Shown: positions 11,275 to 22,097 of the stretch, piece by piece | Layout: every line of letters starts with the position of its first letter | How positions within the stretch are numbered: the stretch's first letter is position 1 | Assembly (NCBI GenBank): GCA_027605045.1 | Contig: JAQFWX010000003.1 | Coordinates: forward strand, 558,001-622,000 | Source of the DNA: Phallus indusiatus | Taxonomy: Eukaryota; Basidiomycota; Agaricomycetes; Phallales; Phallaceae | Length of the DNA stretch: 64,000 nucleotides | Direction: 5' to 3' | The notes under the pieces: model-generated | Told to the model about the DNA's origin: nothing | The model's database searches: none | The model's input: only the letters and a program-made list of their open reading frames with translations | Made by a program: the position numbers and the translations under genes

Positions 11275-12891
11275 TAGGTGTCAATTTTTTAAAATTACCA
11301 CGTATGACTTTTCCGAGCTCAAGTCAAGGTACGAAGCAAGTTATGTAATCCTTGAGTTGCTAGCTTCGCGGAAGTTGAAATTTTCACAAAGTTCCAACTC
11401 TTTAGGCTGTTCGCAAATTTGGTTCACAAACGGCACGCAACATACAAATTTATAGACATCAGATCACCGGATCTCGCGCTCATGTTCTAATTGACGCTGA
11501 TTACTCTACTTCGAACAATCATAAGGTTCAATGCATTCGATCCCATTCGATTTTTGGGTGCGCTCCCTCCGCATCTTATGACCAAAACGTGTATTAGATC
11601 TAGGCTCTGCATAAAATCGAAGGTGTCAGAAACACTAGGTAACTATGATTGCAGCTTTGATATGGTGCTTCGCGATTTTGGAACGGGTGAGCACCCTGGT
11701 TCAGCTAGCAAGGTTATACCCAGACTGCTGAGAACACTTCAATTTAGATCGCTCGTGACCTATTCCTGGTAAATTTTGAAAACTTGTCTTTCCGTACGCC
11801 GTAGATCGAGCTTACACAGCCAGGTGATACAACCGAATTAGTGATAACTGCGGTTTCTAAAGGTTCGTTTGAAGCTGAAATTTTTCATTTGAAGGGGATC
11901 TGCCCCTCGACCTTTCTTCATCGTTCCAACTGCCAATTCGAATAAATAACGAATCAGACACGGTGAATGTGTCGGTAAACCTCGCCGACGCTACTGAGGT
12001 ACAAACCCGTGCCCAACCACCAACCTTTAGTACCCGTCGTCCATCATATGGGGTACAGTATCTTTCTGCATTCCGAGTCAGTGAAATTGTCCTGTCCTTG
12101 TTTACTTTAAAAATTGCTATGCCAAATTTCATCCAGTGTGTGCTGATCTCCAATTAAAGTGTGGACGATTGTTCAAAGACTCGATATCTCTTCTTGTCTC
12201 TCTTCTCGTCTCTTCTGCAAGGAACTGTGACATAGATCTATGACCCTTTTACTCAAGCTGACTCTATTTTTACTATCAACTATCTCTCCCTGAAAAATGC
12301 GCCATACCGATTGAATGAATCATACCTGTCGAGTACTTTTGGTGGACAAGACTCTGTCAGCGGTAACAGCCTTTCCACTCCGTTTTCAACGTAGAGAAAT
12401 ATATAGTCACTAACAGAGATAATATCTCTGAGGTTTAAGATTTGAATTGAATGGTAGTTCAAATTCAAACATTCAAAAAAAAAGTTGGTCATCATCAGTC
12501 ATGATGAAATACAAGACCTCATTTCAATTTTCACTTTGAGTGTCTAGTGTGTAAGCTCAGTCTCCAGAAAGGCATCTTTCTCAAGTTTCAACCCATTTGG
12601 GATCTTTCATCATGCATCTCAAGCACAATCATAGTGACGCTAAGTATAGCTATCAAATTTGCCTATACTGCTCAACCATCCACAACATACTTGATTGTCT
12701 CTCACGTAGCCATATTAAAATAAATTAATGTATGTTAATACATAGTCCATCAAATGTCCTCTTAACAGGATGTCTTCGTAGGTATACGGACAAAGAACTA
12801 GAGAAGATGAAAGCAAGCTAATAAGGAGAGCTACGTGAAAAGTCTTGACTAGGAAGGAGAAGGGAAAGGGACATGGAAAGTTCCGACTTTT
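11275..12891. other. 1.6 kb gene-free interval
   Basis: Lies between the start of the LisH-WD40 gene and the stop of the tetraspan gene. Short open frames on both strands (for example 11491-11772 and 11963-12157) show no domain, no intron pattern and no start context that persuades me. The composition is AT-rich. No tRNA-like, repeat or transposase signal was found by eye. It may contain the promoter of the LisH gene and perhaps a non-coding transcript. Confidence 0.5.
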
Positions 12892-13940
12892 TCATCGATA
12901 CTGTTCTCGTTCATATGCGTCCTCACGCTGGAAAGACGGGGGTGGATACATGCTCGTCACGCCTGCGTAATGTGGGTTCTGTTTTTCAAAGCCTACAGTA
13001 TCCATGCTTTCGCGTGTGTCCCATGCGTCCATGTTGTTAAGACCAATTGTGTCCGAGGCACGCATCGGATTTTGAGAATTGGCAGGAAAGGCGTTAAAGG
13101 AATACAGAGCGTAATATTTGGAATGATCATCGCGCTGTGCGGCACCGTATCCTGTAACGACTGCGTATAGATAAAGCTATAGAAAAAAAAACAGGTGTGA
13201 ATACGTGAAAATGCAAAGAGTTTTGGAAGTTAAAGACGAAGCAACGAGACGTACGTGGAAAAGGACCATCACTACCCAAAGCGCAGCGAGAAGACCGACG
13301 TTAACCCATGTGAAGATGTTGCACAAGGTCTTGCCTTCTGATTCTGGATCCGTAAAGGACGTAGCGGTTGAACTACATTAAATATATGAATGGCGCTAAG
13401 CCTTGATTCTTAGCGTATGCTTCTAATATTACTAACCTTGGCTCAGGAGGGAAGAAAGTGGAGATGCAGTGAGTCGATGCTGTCGAGTGTTTCGAAGCAG
13501 AAACAGCGATAAAGGCAGCAGCGTATGCAAAGACGGCGACGACGCTTATTAGATGCAGTGTGGTGTATCGTCGGAAGGCGGTGGTAGATTCCTGAAGTGA
13601 TGTTCCAAACATTCAACGATATATTGAACAAAATATGAATCAACGTACTTTGACAACACCATAATAACCTATAAGTTGTATTCCTGCTGCGATGAAGCAA
13701 AGGACTGCAAAAATAGTGGGCGCGAAACCGGGGATGGATACTCCAACAACTAGCGGATATTAATTTAATATATAAACCATGTGATACTTCGTAAATTGCG
13801 ATTATCAACTTACGGGCGGGAGTAGCGAGAGTTAAAATTCCAGCAGTTACAGCTACAACAAGCTGTTCAGTGAGCGTTATGTAGATGCCGGCGTTGAACA
13901 GTGGAATAGCGCAACAACAATAGTTTCGTACTAAAGGCAT
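12892..13940 (-). CDS. tetraspan membrane protein (basidiomycete family)
   Basis: At least five exons with short introns. The N-terminus MPLVRNYCCCAIP has a cysteine triplet close to the start, typical of palmitoylated fungal tetraspan proteins. Four hydrophobic segments follow: TEQLVVAVTAGILTLATPA, IFAVLCFIAAGIQLIGYYG, LHLISVVAVFAYAAAFIAVS and FTWVNVGLLAALWVVMVLF. The C-terminal tail is hydrophilic, about 75 residues, with tyrosines and SFQREDAYEREQYR at the end. The stop TGA is the complement of 12892-12894. It resembles small tetraspan proteins common in Agaricomycetes whose role is unknown; I give no function. Confidence 0.75.
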
Positions 13941-14184
13941 GATGAATTATGATTGAATAAGGAAAGAAGAGGGGAAAGTCAAAAAAAAGGAAAACAAGTT
14001 GTGTGCTTTTCAAGAAAGCGGTTGGAGGTGAAGAAAGTTAATGAAGAGTCACTGCAAGGTGTGGAGGGCTGTGTTATGGGCGTGTGACCATTTGAGCGCC
14101 AAGAGAAAAAGGGAGAGCCTTCGTCACCGCGCGTTCCTTTCCACACAACTTGTTATTTTCCTTTCCTCCCCATATTCATTTACA

Positions 14185-14960
14185 ATGTTACGTCTTATTC
14201 GGTCTTATGTTTCCTTTCTCTGTCTTGCGATGATTGTCATGGCAACACCTACGACTAATAATGACGAGCAGCGGATCTTATCGACTGCGCCTTCAAGTTC
14301 TCTTAGTGACAAGTGGGCCTGGTTCGACTGCGGTGCGCTAAACTCATTTAACACTCGCTGATTTATGATATCATCGTAACATACCTCATATTTTCTCATT
14401 ACTAGGCACTGCTGACGATGCCGTCCAAGTCACCTCTATCAAGATTTCCCCCGACCCGCCTCAACCTGGTCAAAATCTGACCGTATACGCCACAGGAATT
14501 GTTTATGATGAAATTGCTGTCAGTTCTGAGACCCCATGAAGAGAAAATCGTATTTCTGATTTAATTTCTCTCAAGTCCGGAAGTACGGTGAACGTTCAAG
14601 TCAAGATTGGTTCGATTAAGCTCCTCACCAAGGAACTGGATATCTGTGATGAAGCGTAAGTTTTTCAATCGTTTTTGTGGATTGTCTTCATTTTATTCAA
14701 TCTTTTTATAGTGAGAAGGCTGATGCCGACATACAATGTCCAGTCTCAGAGGGCGAATATACCGTTGCACAATCCGTTCCATTGCCCGATCAAATACCCC
14801 CAGGTCAGCACTCCATCGGCTCTCTCTCTCTTCTTTACTAAACATTGACACAGCCAAATTTAACATTCACGTCGAAGGACAAACAGCAACTGAGCAGTCA
14901 TTGTTATGTTTGGATTTGACCGTCGACTTCAGAAAGTCATTCACCAAATTGTTTGGATAA
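14185..14960 (+). CDS. NPC2: NPC2-type lipid transfer protein (ML domain; PG/PI-TP)
   Basis: Five exons. A signal peptide (MLRLIRSYVSFLCLAMIVMA) leads into an ML domain: WAWFDCG, then VTSIKISPDPPQPGQNL, STVNVQVKIGSIKLLTKEL, DICDEA, IQCPVSEGEYTV, LPDQIPP and FNIHVEGQ. The cysteines paired in NPC2/ML folds are present. The last residues are FRKSFTKLFG. Fungal members (yeast Npc2, Aspergillus PG/PI-TP) bind sterols or phospholipids inside the vacuole or secretory path. A second, diverged ML gene follows 344 bp downstream on the same strand, indicating tandem duplication. Confidence 0.9.
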
Positions 14961-15304
14961 TTTGATTGCCGTCGTTTTCCCCCGTCCAGCTATGATTTTC
15001 CGGACACCCCCCTCTTGGACACGCTTGAGATATAGTATGAAAATCGTTTCTGATGCCATTGATGTCGTTCTCTCGTGTATATAACTATTCGTAGTAATCC
15101 AGCAGTATGCCTTTGCTCCATCTCAGTTTCTGCGGAATTTAAGAACGACGTCAGAAAAAAATTGGCATGGAAAGTGCATGCACCGATATGGATATATTAT
15201 GTTCTATCATATCAGTCTTTGTACATTTGGCGTCATATTTAAATGGCGTCGTTGGTCGATCTGGACAACTGCAAGTTCTTTTCTCCTCTCTCCAGCCATC
15301 GATA
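14961..15304. other. spacer between the two ML-domain genes
   Basis: 344 bp with no coding signal. It must hold the 3' end of the first gene and the promoter of the second. A purine-rich stretch precedes the second start. Nothing else is recognised. Confidence 0.5.
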
Positions 15305-16009
15305 ATGAAATTGTCTCTGTTCGTATACATCGCGACGAGCTTGCTTTCACAAGTCTATTCCGCAAACGATATGGGCAGGGCAGGCTGGTCTTGGTCTTCT
15401 TGCAGTACAACCGGCTGCTAAGCCATCATTTATTATCTACTCTTGATGCTGATCACAATTGTATATAGATCGTGCTGGAGATCCCATACGCATTGATAGC
15501 ATAACCGTCTCGCCCAATCCCCCCAAAGCCGGAAATAGAGAGGTAGTTAGCGTGTCCGGATACAGCAGCGTAGTTTTGCAGGTTAGTCCTCGCTCACGCC
15601 GCCTTTCTTTTTTTGCTCGGCCTATCGTCGTTGGTCTCACGAGGTCCTTATAGAACGGTGCATGGGCCGAGCTTGCTCTTGGGACCGCGGGCTACGGACC
15701 CTTTCCAATTCCAGGACGCCCCTCAGTTTGCTCTGAGCACGTAGTAGTCAGATCGAAGCTTCCCTTTCAAACTGACATGCCTTTTCCCTCTTCCTAGAAT
15801 AAACAATGCGCATTGTCCAATTAACACCGGTAATTTTGACGTCACAGGAAGCCTCACTATCCCAAGCGAACTGAAAGGTCAGTCGCATTTCTATACCTCA
15901 TTCCATATAAGTATAACCGGCGATTCTAGGAAGCTACAATGTCAAAGTAGACGTTTACAATGCGGATAACACTCACTTGGCCTGTGCCAATATTCAAGCT
16001 ACTTTTTAG
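15305..16009 (+). CDS. second, diverged ML-domain (NPC2-like) protein
   Basis: Signal peptide MKLSLFVYIATSLLSQVYSA followed by WSWSSCNRAGDPIRIDS, ITVSPNPPKAGNREVV, GAWAELALGTAGYG, PSVCSE, NNAHCPINTGNFDVTGS, LTIPSEL and KVDVYNADNTHLACANI. The order and cysteines match an ML fold and align with the neighbour at 14185. The intron after PSVCSE only reads through in phase if the donor is GC (GA|GCACGT at 15737, acceptor ending 15797); GT donors nearby give a stop. Either this is a non-canonical GC-AG intron or the copy is decaying. A secreted or vacuolar lipid-binding role is inferred from the fold. Confidence 0.75.
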
Positions 16010-16734
16010 AGAATGTTTGTGCTTTTGATGCTAGTAATACTTCCGGGCGAACTTTTAGGAGAAGAATCGAGAGCTGCCGACATTGAATGTAATATAATAT
16101 GATATCGTGTTGAGCGGTTAAAGAACGTAAAGGACTCTTCTGTGTCTATAAAGCGATTCAAAATACTAATAGATTGGAAGCCATACCGTGCCATGTCAAC
16201 ATGAGTAGGCTATAAGACACGTTCTCGGGGTGCCCTCCATAGGCGACGCTTTAGGGTACATACCATATTATGTACCTTCATGATTGAAAGACGTTTTGAT
16301 TATAATCTGTTCGCCAAAAGGACACGTTAGATTTAACTTAACCTATATTTAGAAAAGAGGGTCCCGGCTGAAAGAAGTATGTATATACAGGCGGTGAGAA
16401 AGCCGGTCGTTTGTGAAACAAGTCCGTATAACACCCCAAGTTGTACATATGGTGTTGTGCCATGTTGAGCTTATCAGGTCTCAGTAATAGTAAGGTTCCG
16501 CATCTTCAGAATTGAAAACCAGGTTTTCGATTTCGAGCAGTTGCTGCTCCGAATCTGGCACGAACACCCACCGACGCCCATGCTGATGCAGTCATACGCA
16601 TCAAGGGTGGTGCTTACGTAATCAGTCATTTTATAATTCAACTGCTCCTAGCTCCATGGCTTTTCAGTACCACACTGTCATTATTATAGTGTCGTGTCAG
16701 TTCCCAATTTCGCTCCCTTTGTGTCCTCACCAAC
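16010..16734. other. spacer / promoter region
   Basis: 725 bp between the second ML gene and the Atos gene. No exon-like frame, tRNA or repeat is seen. The last 120 bp before the ATG are pyrimidine-rich, as expected for a fungal leader. Confidence 0.5.
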
Positions 16735-18064
16735 ATGCCCCCATTTTCGCCTTTCTCCGGTCGGGTCTTATCTCCTCATGATCCCGTACAGCGAACACTC
16801 AGTTCGTAATTCTGCTTTCTCGTTCTAATTATTCTGACAATAACGAAAAGTTGCCTTCCAATATTTCAATCGAACCCTTTCGATTTTTAATTTGACTTCT
16901 CTTTTGGCTAGATCCCAGTCCTCTAGCCAGGGAACTCAATATTGAGTCTTTGCGACTCACTCCTATAGAGACCTCGCTTGCCCCGACGACCCGAACGGTC
17001 ATAACAGCGGTCCTTCATCTGGAGCCTCCACTCCGTCTCTTTCCCGCTCTTCCTCTTCTCGTCGTCGTCGTCGATTTTCTCATCGTACAATTGACGATGT
17101 CTCCGCTCCAGTATCCCCGGTCTCTTCTCCTCTTTTCGGTTCATATAAACATGCTTTACTCTCTGGTCGCATGTCAGGACCTGCCTCACCACCCAGTCTA
17201 TTTACCCTGTCCTTGTCCATCAAATCCCTCCCACCATTCCGAAATTTCTTCGTTCCTCCAAAGGTTCATATACCATTCGAAGCTTGTTTTTATGATCTTT
17301 CAGGCCCTTGGGTCGGCTCGGTCGACCTAGACGGTGCTCCTCAATTACAGACAAAGATGTTCCAGGCCGAAGGCGGTTATCGCGTTCCCCCTAAAGGTCA
17401 AGTTCAGCTTGTTATCAAGAATCAGCTTGGGACGGTTATGAAAATCCTTGTCCTCCCTTATGACTTGACAGATATGCCGCCAGGAACACAAGCCCCTATC
17501 CGACGTCTATGGTATGGTGAAGCTACGGTTGATCCTCATCAATCGCAACCCGATGTTAATATCCCTGCGTCGGTCACCAGCGTGTCTCATAATAATAATA
17601 ATAATGACAACGGCAACAAGGATGAAGACAAGGATCACGCGATCAATATCAAAGAGGTCATTCGTTACGCAGTACACCTGAGATTTGTCTGTCCACCGAC
17701 ACGTATGGCCGGTCGTCCCCGTGCCCATTCCGCAGGTCAAACTTCGACACAGAGAAATGCGTTTTCAAAGTTCGGAATGACATCGATGACATCTAATCTT
17801 GAACCTGATCCAGTGGACGAAAGTGACGATGGTGAAATGTCCAGTCACAGTGCTAACGAGGGCAATCTTTTCGGAACCTCACGCCGAAAGTTTACCCGAA
17901 GTTCTTCAGTGACAGACCCACGAAAGATTTTCCTTTCTGGGGAGATCCGTCTTGTTTTTGCTAGTCGGATTCCGGATGAAGAAGAAATGGTGCGAGCAGA
18001 AAATGAAGGGGGTTATGACAAGTATTATGATTGGCAGCCTGAAGATAAAAATACTTCTCGATGA
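16735..18064 (+). CDS. Atos/FAM214 homologue (DUF4210 + chromosome-segregation domain), frame broken near 16981
   Basis: Exon 1 starts MPPFSPFSGRVLSPHDP; a GTTCGT...GGCTAG intron (16802-16911) joins in phase to LARELNIESLRLTPIETSLAP. The rest of the protein is one frame away: DDPNGHNSGPSSG, the hallmark GSYKHALLSGRMS, then FRNFFVPPKVHIPFEACFYD, GGYRVPPKGQVQLVIKNQ, the central Asn/Asp-rich linker, IRYAVHLRFVCP and DPRKIFLSGEIRLVFASRIP. Those blocks define the DUF4210 and C-terminal domains of Atos proteins, which in Drosophila and mammals are transcriptional regulators and in fission yeast are tied to meiotic chromosome segregation. Reading through needs one added C in the CCCC run at 16981-16984. 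I consider this a probable sequence error. Confidence 0.8.
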
Positions 18065-18213
18065 TTCATTCTTTGCTCATTGTTTTGTTTCTTTCACTAA
18101 AGCTGTTACAAGTACATACATAAATCCTCTCACGAGACTCATTTGCTATGAAGTATACCCCCGCTAACAAGTACAACCATCACTTTTGCAATACAACATG
18201 TCATTTTTTTTCT

Positions 18214-19548
18214 CTAACCCCCAAATTTGTGTCGCCACATTCCTCCATGAAATCGTCCCTTGAGATCCACCAGGAAAAGGTCTCCGGAATTAGGGTATTG
18301 CTCTTGTTCTGCTGGGTCGCCCAAACCAGGTATGCACCCACACCGGGCCGTTGTCACGTATAATATATCATTGTTTGGACCTAAGAAGGGGTAATAATAA
18401 AACAATGTGTGTTTAATTACCCCGTTGGAGTGTTTACTAACCTCCAAATGTGCACGCCGTCACGTTTAAAGCTCCCGGAATCGGAATCGTGAAATCAAGT
18501 GTACCGTCGGACCGAAATCTCGCAACACAACCACCGTTCCATCGAGCAGACCATGATCCGCCTTCATCATCAAAGCACAACCCGTCGCAGAACGTTCCCG
18601 GTGGGAGTCCTTGCGCCAGGGCATCCACAAAAATTCGCCGATTTGAGACGTTCCCCGTGTCGACGTCATAATCATAGGCATATATTCGATTCAGAAATGA
18701 ATTGGTAAAGTATCTGCAAGCAACCTGTACGTCAATATAACGTCTTCGGTATTAAAAACAACGACAAACAATATTTTACCGTCTTGGCTCCAACCTAAAC
18801 CATTGGAGTCCTGTCATTAAAAAGTAAAAGTAATATATGTATGATGCAATTCGATCATGTGTGTATTTGAATTACCGTAATATCTTCACTATCCAATAGC
18901 TTGCATATTTGAGTTTCCGGATCATAGCTGTAGAGTGAACCGTTGAAATAGGGTTCTTCTTTGTGAAAGAGCGTCCCGGCCAAAAAGCGACCACGAGGAT
19001 CACAAGCACCGTCATTGAATCGTGTGTAAGGCTGTTGCTCCTTTGGGAGAGGCTCGGAAATGTACCGTAAACAAGGTACCCCATCCTCGTACTCCACCAG
19101 GGCAAATCCTCCCCCAGCAGCGACTGCAAACTGAAAACAAAAATAAGGAAAGCGCACGTAAAAAATCAGTGGATTATTGCTTACGCCGGGCCCACTGGAG
19201 CGAAAGGCAAGACAGCTGATCGGTTTGTCAAATTGATCTACGGTTAACTCATGGTTCACCGTATTGTAATGAAGGATCTATTAAAACCCAGCCCGTGATT
19301 ACTGTCAGTGAATGCGGGAGAGGAAACAAATCAAGTGAAATGAGAAGATAACCTGATGTCTAACGATATCGACAAAGTGAAGAGTTGACGTCTGAGGATC
19401 ATACAGAGGTCCTAAGAGCGACTCAGCATGCACTTCTACGAGAGAAGGTTGTCTGAACTGGACCTTCGCCCAATAAGCATTGTGTTGGGCATAGGAGCTG
19501 GACTTCGTAATCCGAGGAGACGCTGGCAGTAGCTGTACTAACGGCCAT
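18214..19548 (-). CDS. SMP-30/gluconolactonase-like beta-propeller
   Basis: Multi-exon gene. Conserved blocks in order: LYDPQTSTLHFVDI, PISCLAFRSSGPG, FALVEYEDG, RFNDGACDPRGRFLAGT, SNGLGWSQDG, FCDGLCFDDEGGSW with RWNGGCVARF, ACTFGGPNNDILYVTTA, and GDLFLVDLKG at the end. These are the signature strands of senescence-marker-protein-30/gluconolactonases, Ca/Zn-dependent lactone hydrolases; the Asn and Asp ligands of the middle and C-terminal loops are visible. The first-blade motif normally reading LGEGP is LLGPLYD here, so the metal-binding Glu seems missing. The start is uncertain: ATG at 19548 followed by a GTTAGT intron (19458-19542) gives MAFRQPSLVEVHAE, which I prefer. Confidence 0.8.
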
Positions 19549-20072
19549 GTTTTGTTGAAGTGTCAGGAGGGGTGGTGGACGAGGCTATGTTACCCCAGGA
19601 GACGAAACGGGTTTAAACGGGGTTCACTTGAATCTCCACGAAAACTTTTATAACCCAGTCATCAAGATAAGGAAAACCGAGGGCAATCCGTCCCACTAGC
19701 TATTCAACGGGGGCTGAAAAGTCATTCGGACCGTGCCGCTTCACTTCCCATATTGCGCCTGCTTTTTTCCCGTACTAGACGGCGATCTGGCAAAGACTTG
19801 GCTTTTTTGGAAAGTATAAACTCACACCTGAAAGTGGTTTACGAGAAAGAGACGAAAGAACAATAAAAAAGAGTGAAGTAAAATTTGCTATTCCGCTATC
19901 TCGGTCATGTGAACACAAATGGCCATGCGACCTGGTTCAGAAAAGTCCAGAACGGTATGTCACTTTTCCTTTTTATCCGACTTTCTCTTTTTTCTCCGTT
20001 GGTTCTAACCCAGTCTATTCAAACCGTTGTTGAACATCAACTGCGTATTAGGAGAAGAGGAAATGACATTAC
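19549..20072. other. spacer between two minus-strand genes
   Basis: About 520 bp holding the SMP-30 gene promoter and the 3' region of the acyl carrier protein gene. No coding or RNA signal seen. Confidence 0.5.
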
Positions 20073-20636
20073 TTAATGGGCTTCTGGTGTCTTGCTGATA
20101 TAGTCGATAGCTGGAACGCGAGGTCGAGTTCAGAGAGGCACGGTATATAACGGATACTTTACGACTAACCTTGCTGCACGGTTTGAATGGCATCTGCATC
20201 TTCGTCGGGAATTTCGATACCAAAGTCCTGTTTAAAAACTCTTGAATTTTCTGTGTGTTTTAATTATATGGATCACTTACTTCTTCGATGGCCATGACAA
20301 CTTCTACAGCATCTAAGCTATCCAGGCCCAGGTCTTTTGCAAACGAACTAGTCTCTTGGAGCTGTAGATATTTAACATATAAAACACATATGGGATAAAT
20401 AAGAATTTACTGACCTTAGAAGCATCTACTTTTTCAAAACCCTCCATGACATTAACAATACGCGTCCGGATTTCATCCCTAGACAAACCGGACGCAGCGG
20501 AAAAGTTGGCTCGTGGGGTGTAGGAAATTAAAGGTAGTCGTTGCGATAACATAGATGGCGCTTTATTCCATGAGCTGGAGTATCTTGTAGCTTGCAAAAT
20601 GGCTCTGCGAACGGTAAACATTATTGTCTTTTGCAA
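20073..20636 (-). CDS. ACP1: mitochondrial acyl carrier protein
   Basis: Three or four exons. The N-terminus (MFTVRRAILQATRYSSSW) is a mitochondrial targeting sequence. After SRDEIRTRIVNVMEGFEKVD an intron leads to SSFAKDLGLDSLDAVEVVM, where the Ser of the DSL motif is the 4'-phosphopantetheine attachment site. AIEEEFGIEIPDEDADAIQT and AIDYISKTPEAH complete the four-helix bundle. ACP carries acyl chains in mitochondrial type II fatty-acid synthesis (lipoate supply) and is a subunit of complex I and a partner of the Isd11 iron-sulphur complex. It is transcribed divergently from the mitochondrial ribosomal protein gene at 21030. The start may be MQKTIM (20636) or the second Met. Confidence 0.92.
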
Positions 20637-21029
20637 CGAATTTTGCGATTATGTAATCCCCAGCGATACCGTTCCTTCCGTTTGTTTGAAAGCAAAAAAC
20701 TTCTCGCAAAACTGAAACTATAAAGTTGCCATTTATTCATTGAGTATAACGAGTGAATATTGTATAACCAAACGTTTTATTAAAAATTTCCAACTTATTG
20801 TAGGAAAACCGCAAGCCACGAGAGCATGCGATTGCCCTGAAGTCAAACGACAAAATCAAAATTCAAGAATTTCTAAAACATCATTTCAACATTTACTAAG
20901 TCAATTCTTGCATGATAATTGACACGAATACTGGTGCACAACTTTGAGCTTGAAGTCAACTTCCGTTTCCATGATTAGATAAGCCGGACTTCATTCTTTT
21001 CCTGTCAATTTTTGTCAAGTTTCCCAAAA
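20637..21029. promoter_or_regulatory. divergent promoter shared by ACP1 and bL17m genes
   Basis: 393 bp between two start codons facing away from each other, both for mitochondrial proteins. Strongly AT-rich, no coding signal. Co-regulation through this shared interval is inference from the layout. Confidence 0.55.
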
Positions 21030-22052
21030 ATGAGGCATGGATTTGGATTTCGAAAGCTTTCGAAGAAAACTTCTCACCGTATACTTATGTTGAGGTAATG
21101 TCTAATTCGCAATTTAGCTCACAGTTCCTTATTTTCTCTAGAAATCTCGTGACATCTCTATTAGAGCACGAACAGATAAAAACAACACTTCCTAAAGCTC
21201 GCGAAACTGCTCGACTAGCGGAAAAGGTTTGACTTTATGTATCACTGTCTCATCATTAATAACGCCATCTTAAATAGATAATAACCCTTGGCAAGAACAA
21301 TGATGAAACGTCCTACCGTCGGGCTACGGGATTCATACTCAAGCCTGAGGTCGTGCCCAAGCTGTTTACTTCTTTACGAGATCGATATATCAATCGTCCA
21401 GGAGGATATACAAGAATACACAAATTCGGAAATCGTCAAGGCGATAACGCACCGCAAGCTATTCTCGAGCTCGTGGATAACCCTCGCGATCTGAAATTAG
21501 AAATGACCGCCAAAGCTATTGGATGGGATATTCTTGCTAGAAAGTTAGGAGATACTAATGGTGAACCTGGTCCAGTTGATGTTGAAGAAGTCGCGAAAAC
21601 TGTTCAGTTGCATTCCGCTCGTAATCAAGAAACACCTCAAAGAACCTACCTGCGTGAATTAACTGGTAGAAATCTCAGTAAAGTACTGAAATTCCGGGAT
21701 GAAAGAGGTATTGAGGAGATAACTGCAAAAGCTAGTCGTCATATGGTAACAGCCTTCAATGCTTTCCTTTGAGACATATTTATCACAGCATTATCAGGCT
21801 AAACTTCTGGCCCAGCCCGAGGTTTATGGCGGCCTACGGCACACAGAAACAGTTGAGGTGAAGAACAAGACTAAGACGGTGCAAAAGGGCTACATCACCC
21901 ACGCCGGACAAAAGTTGACCGGAATGTCAATGTCTGCTACCAGTATTGGTTTGGCAAAAGGTACTTTAGGAAAACGACCACTATCGAAGTCCTCATTTTG
22001 GGAAAAACGGACAAAACTAGGAGTACGACCAGATTCTATAGCAACAACTTAG
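21030..22052 (+). CDS. MRPL8: mitochondrial large-subunit ribosomal protein bL17m
   Basis: Four exons. MRHGFGFRKLSRKTSHR is the classical bL17 start, continuing RILMLRNLVTSLLEHEQIK and TTLPKARETARLAEKII, then GFILKPEVVPKLFTSLRDRY with GGYTRIHKFGNRQGDNAP. The final intron (GTAACA...TATCAG, after ASRHM) joins in phase to AKLLAQPEVYGGLRHTE and a basic tail ending VRPDSIATT. bL17 sits near the exit-tunnel side of the 39S/54S large subunit; the fungal version has a C-terminal extension as here. No defects. The symbol follows the yeast name. Confidence 0.9.
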
Positions 22053-22097
22053 ATAGTTACACGAAGATTTTTTTTTTGCTTTCATATCCTTAGAGTC

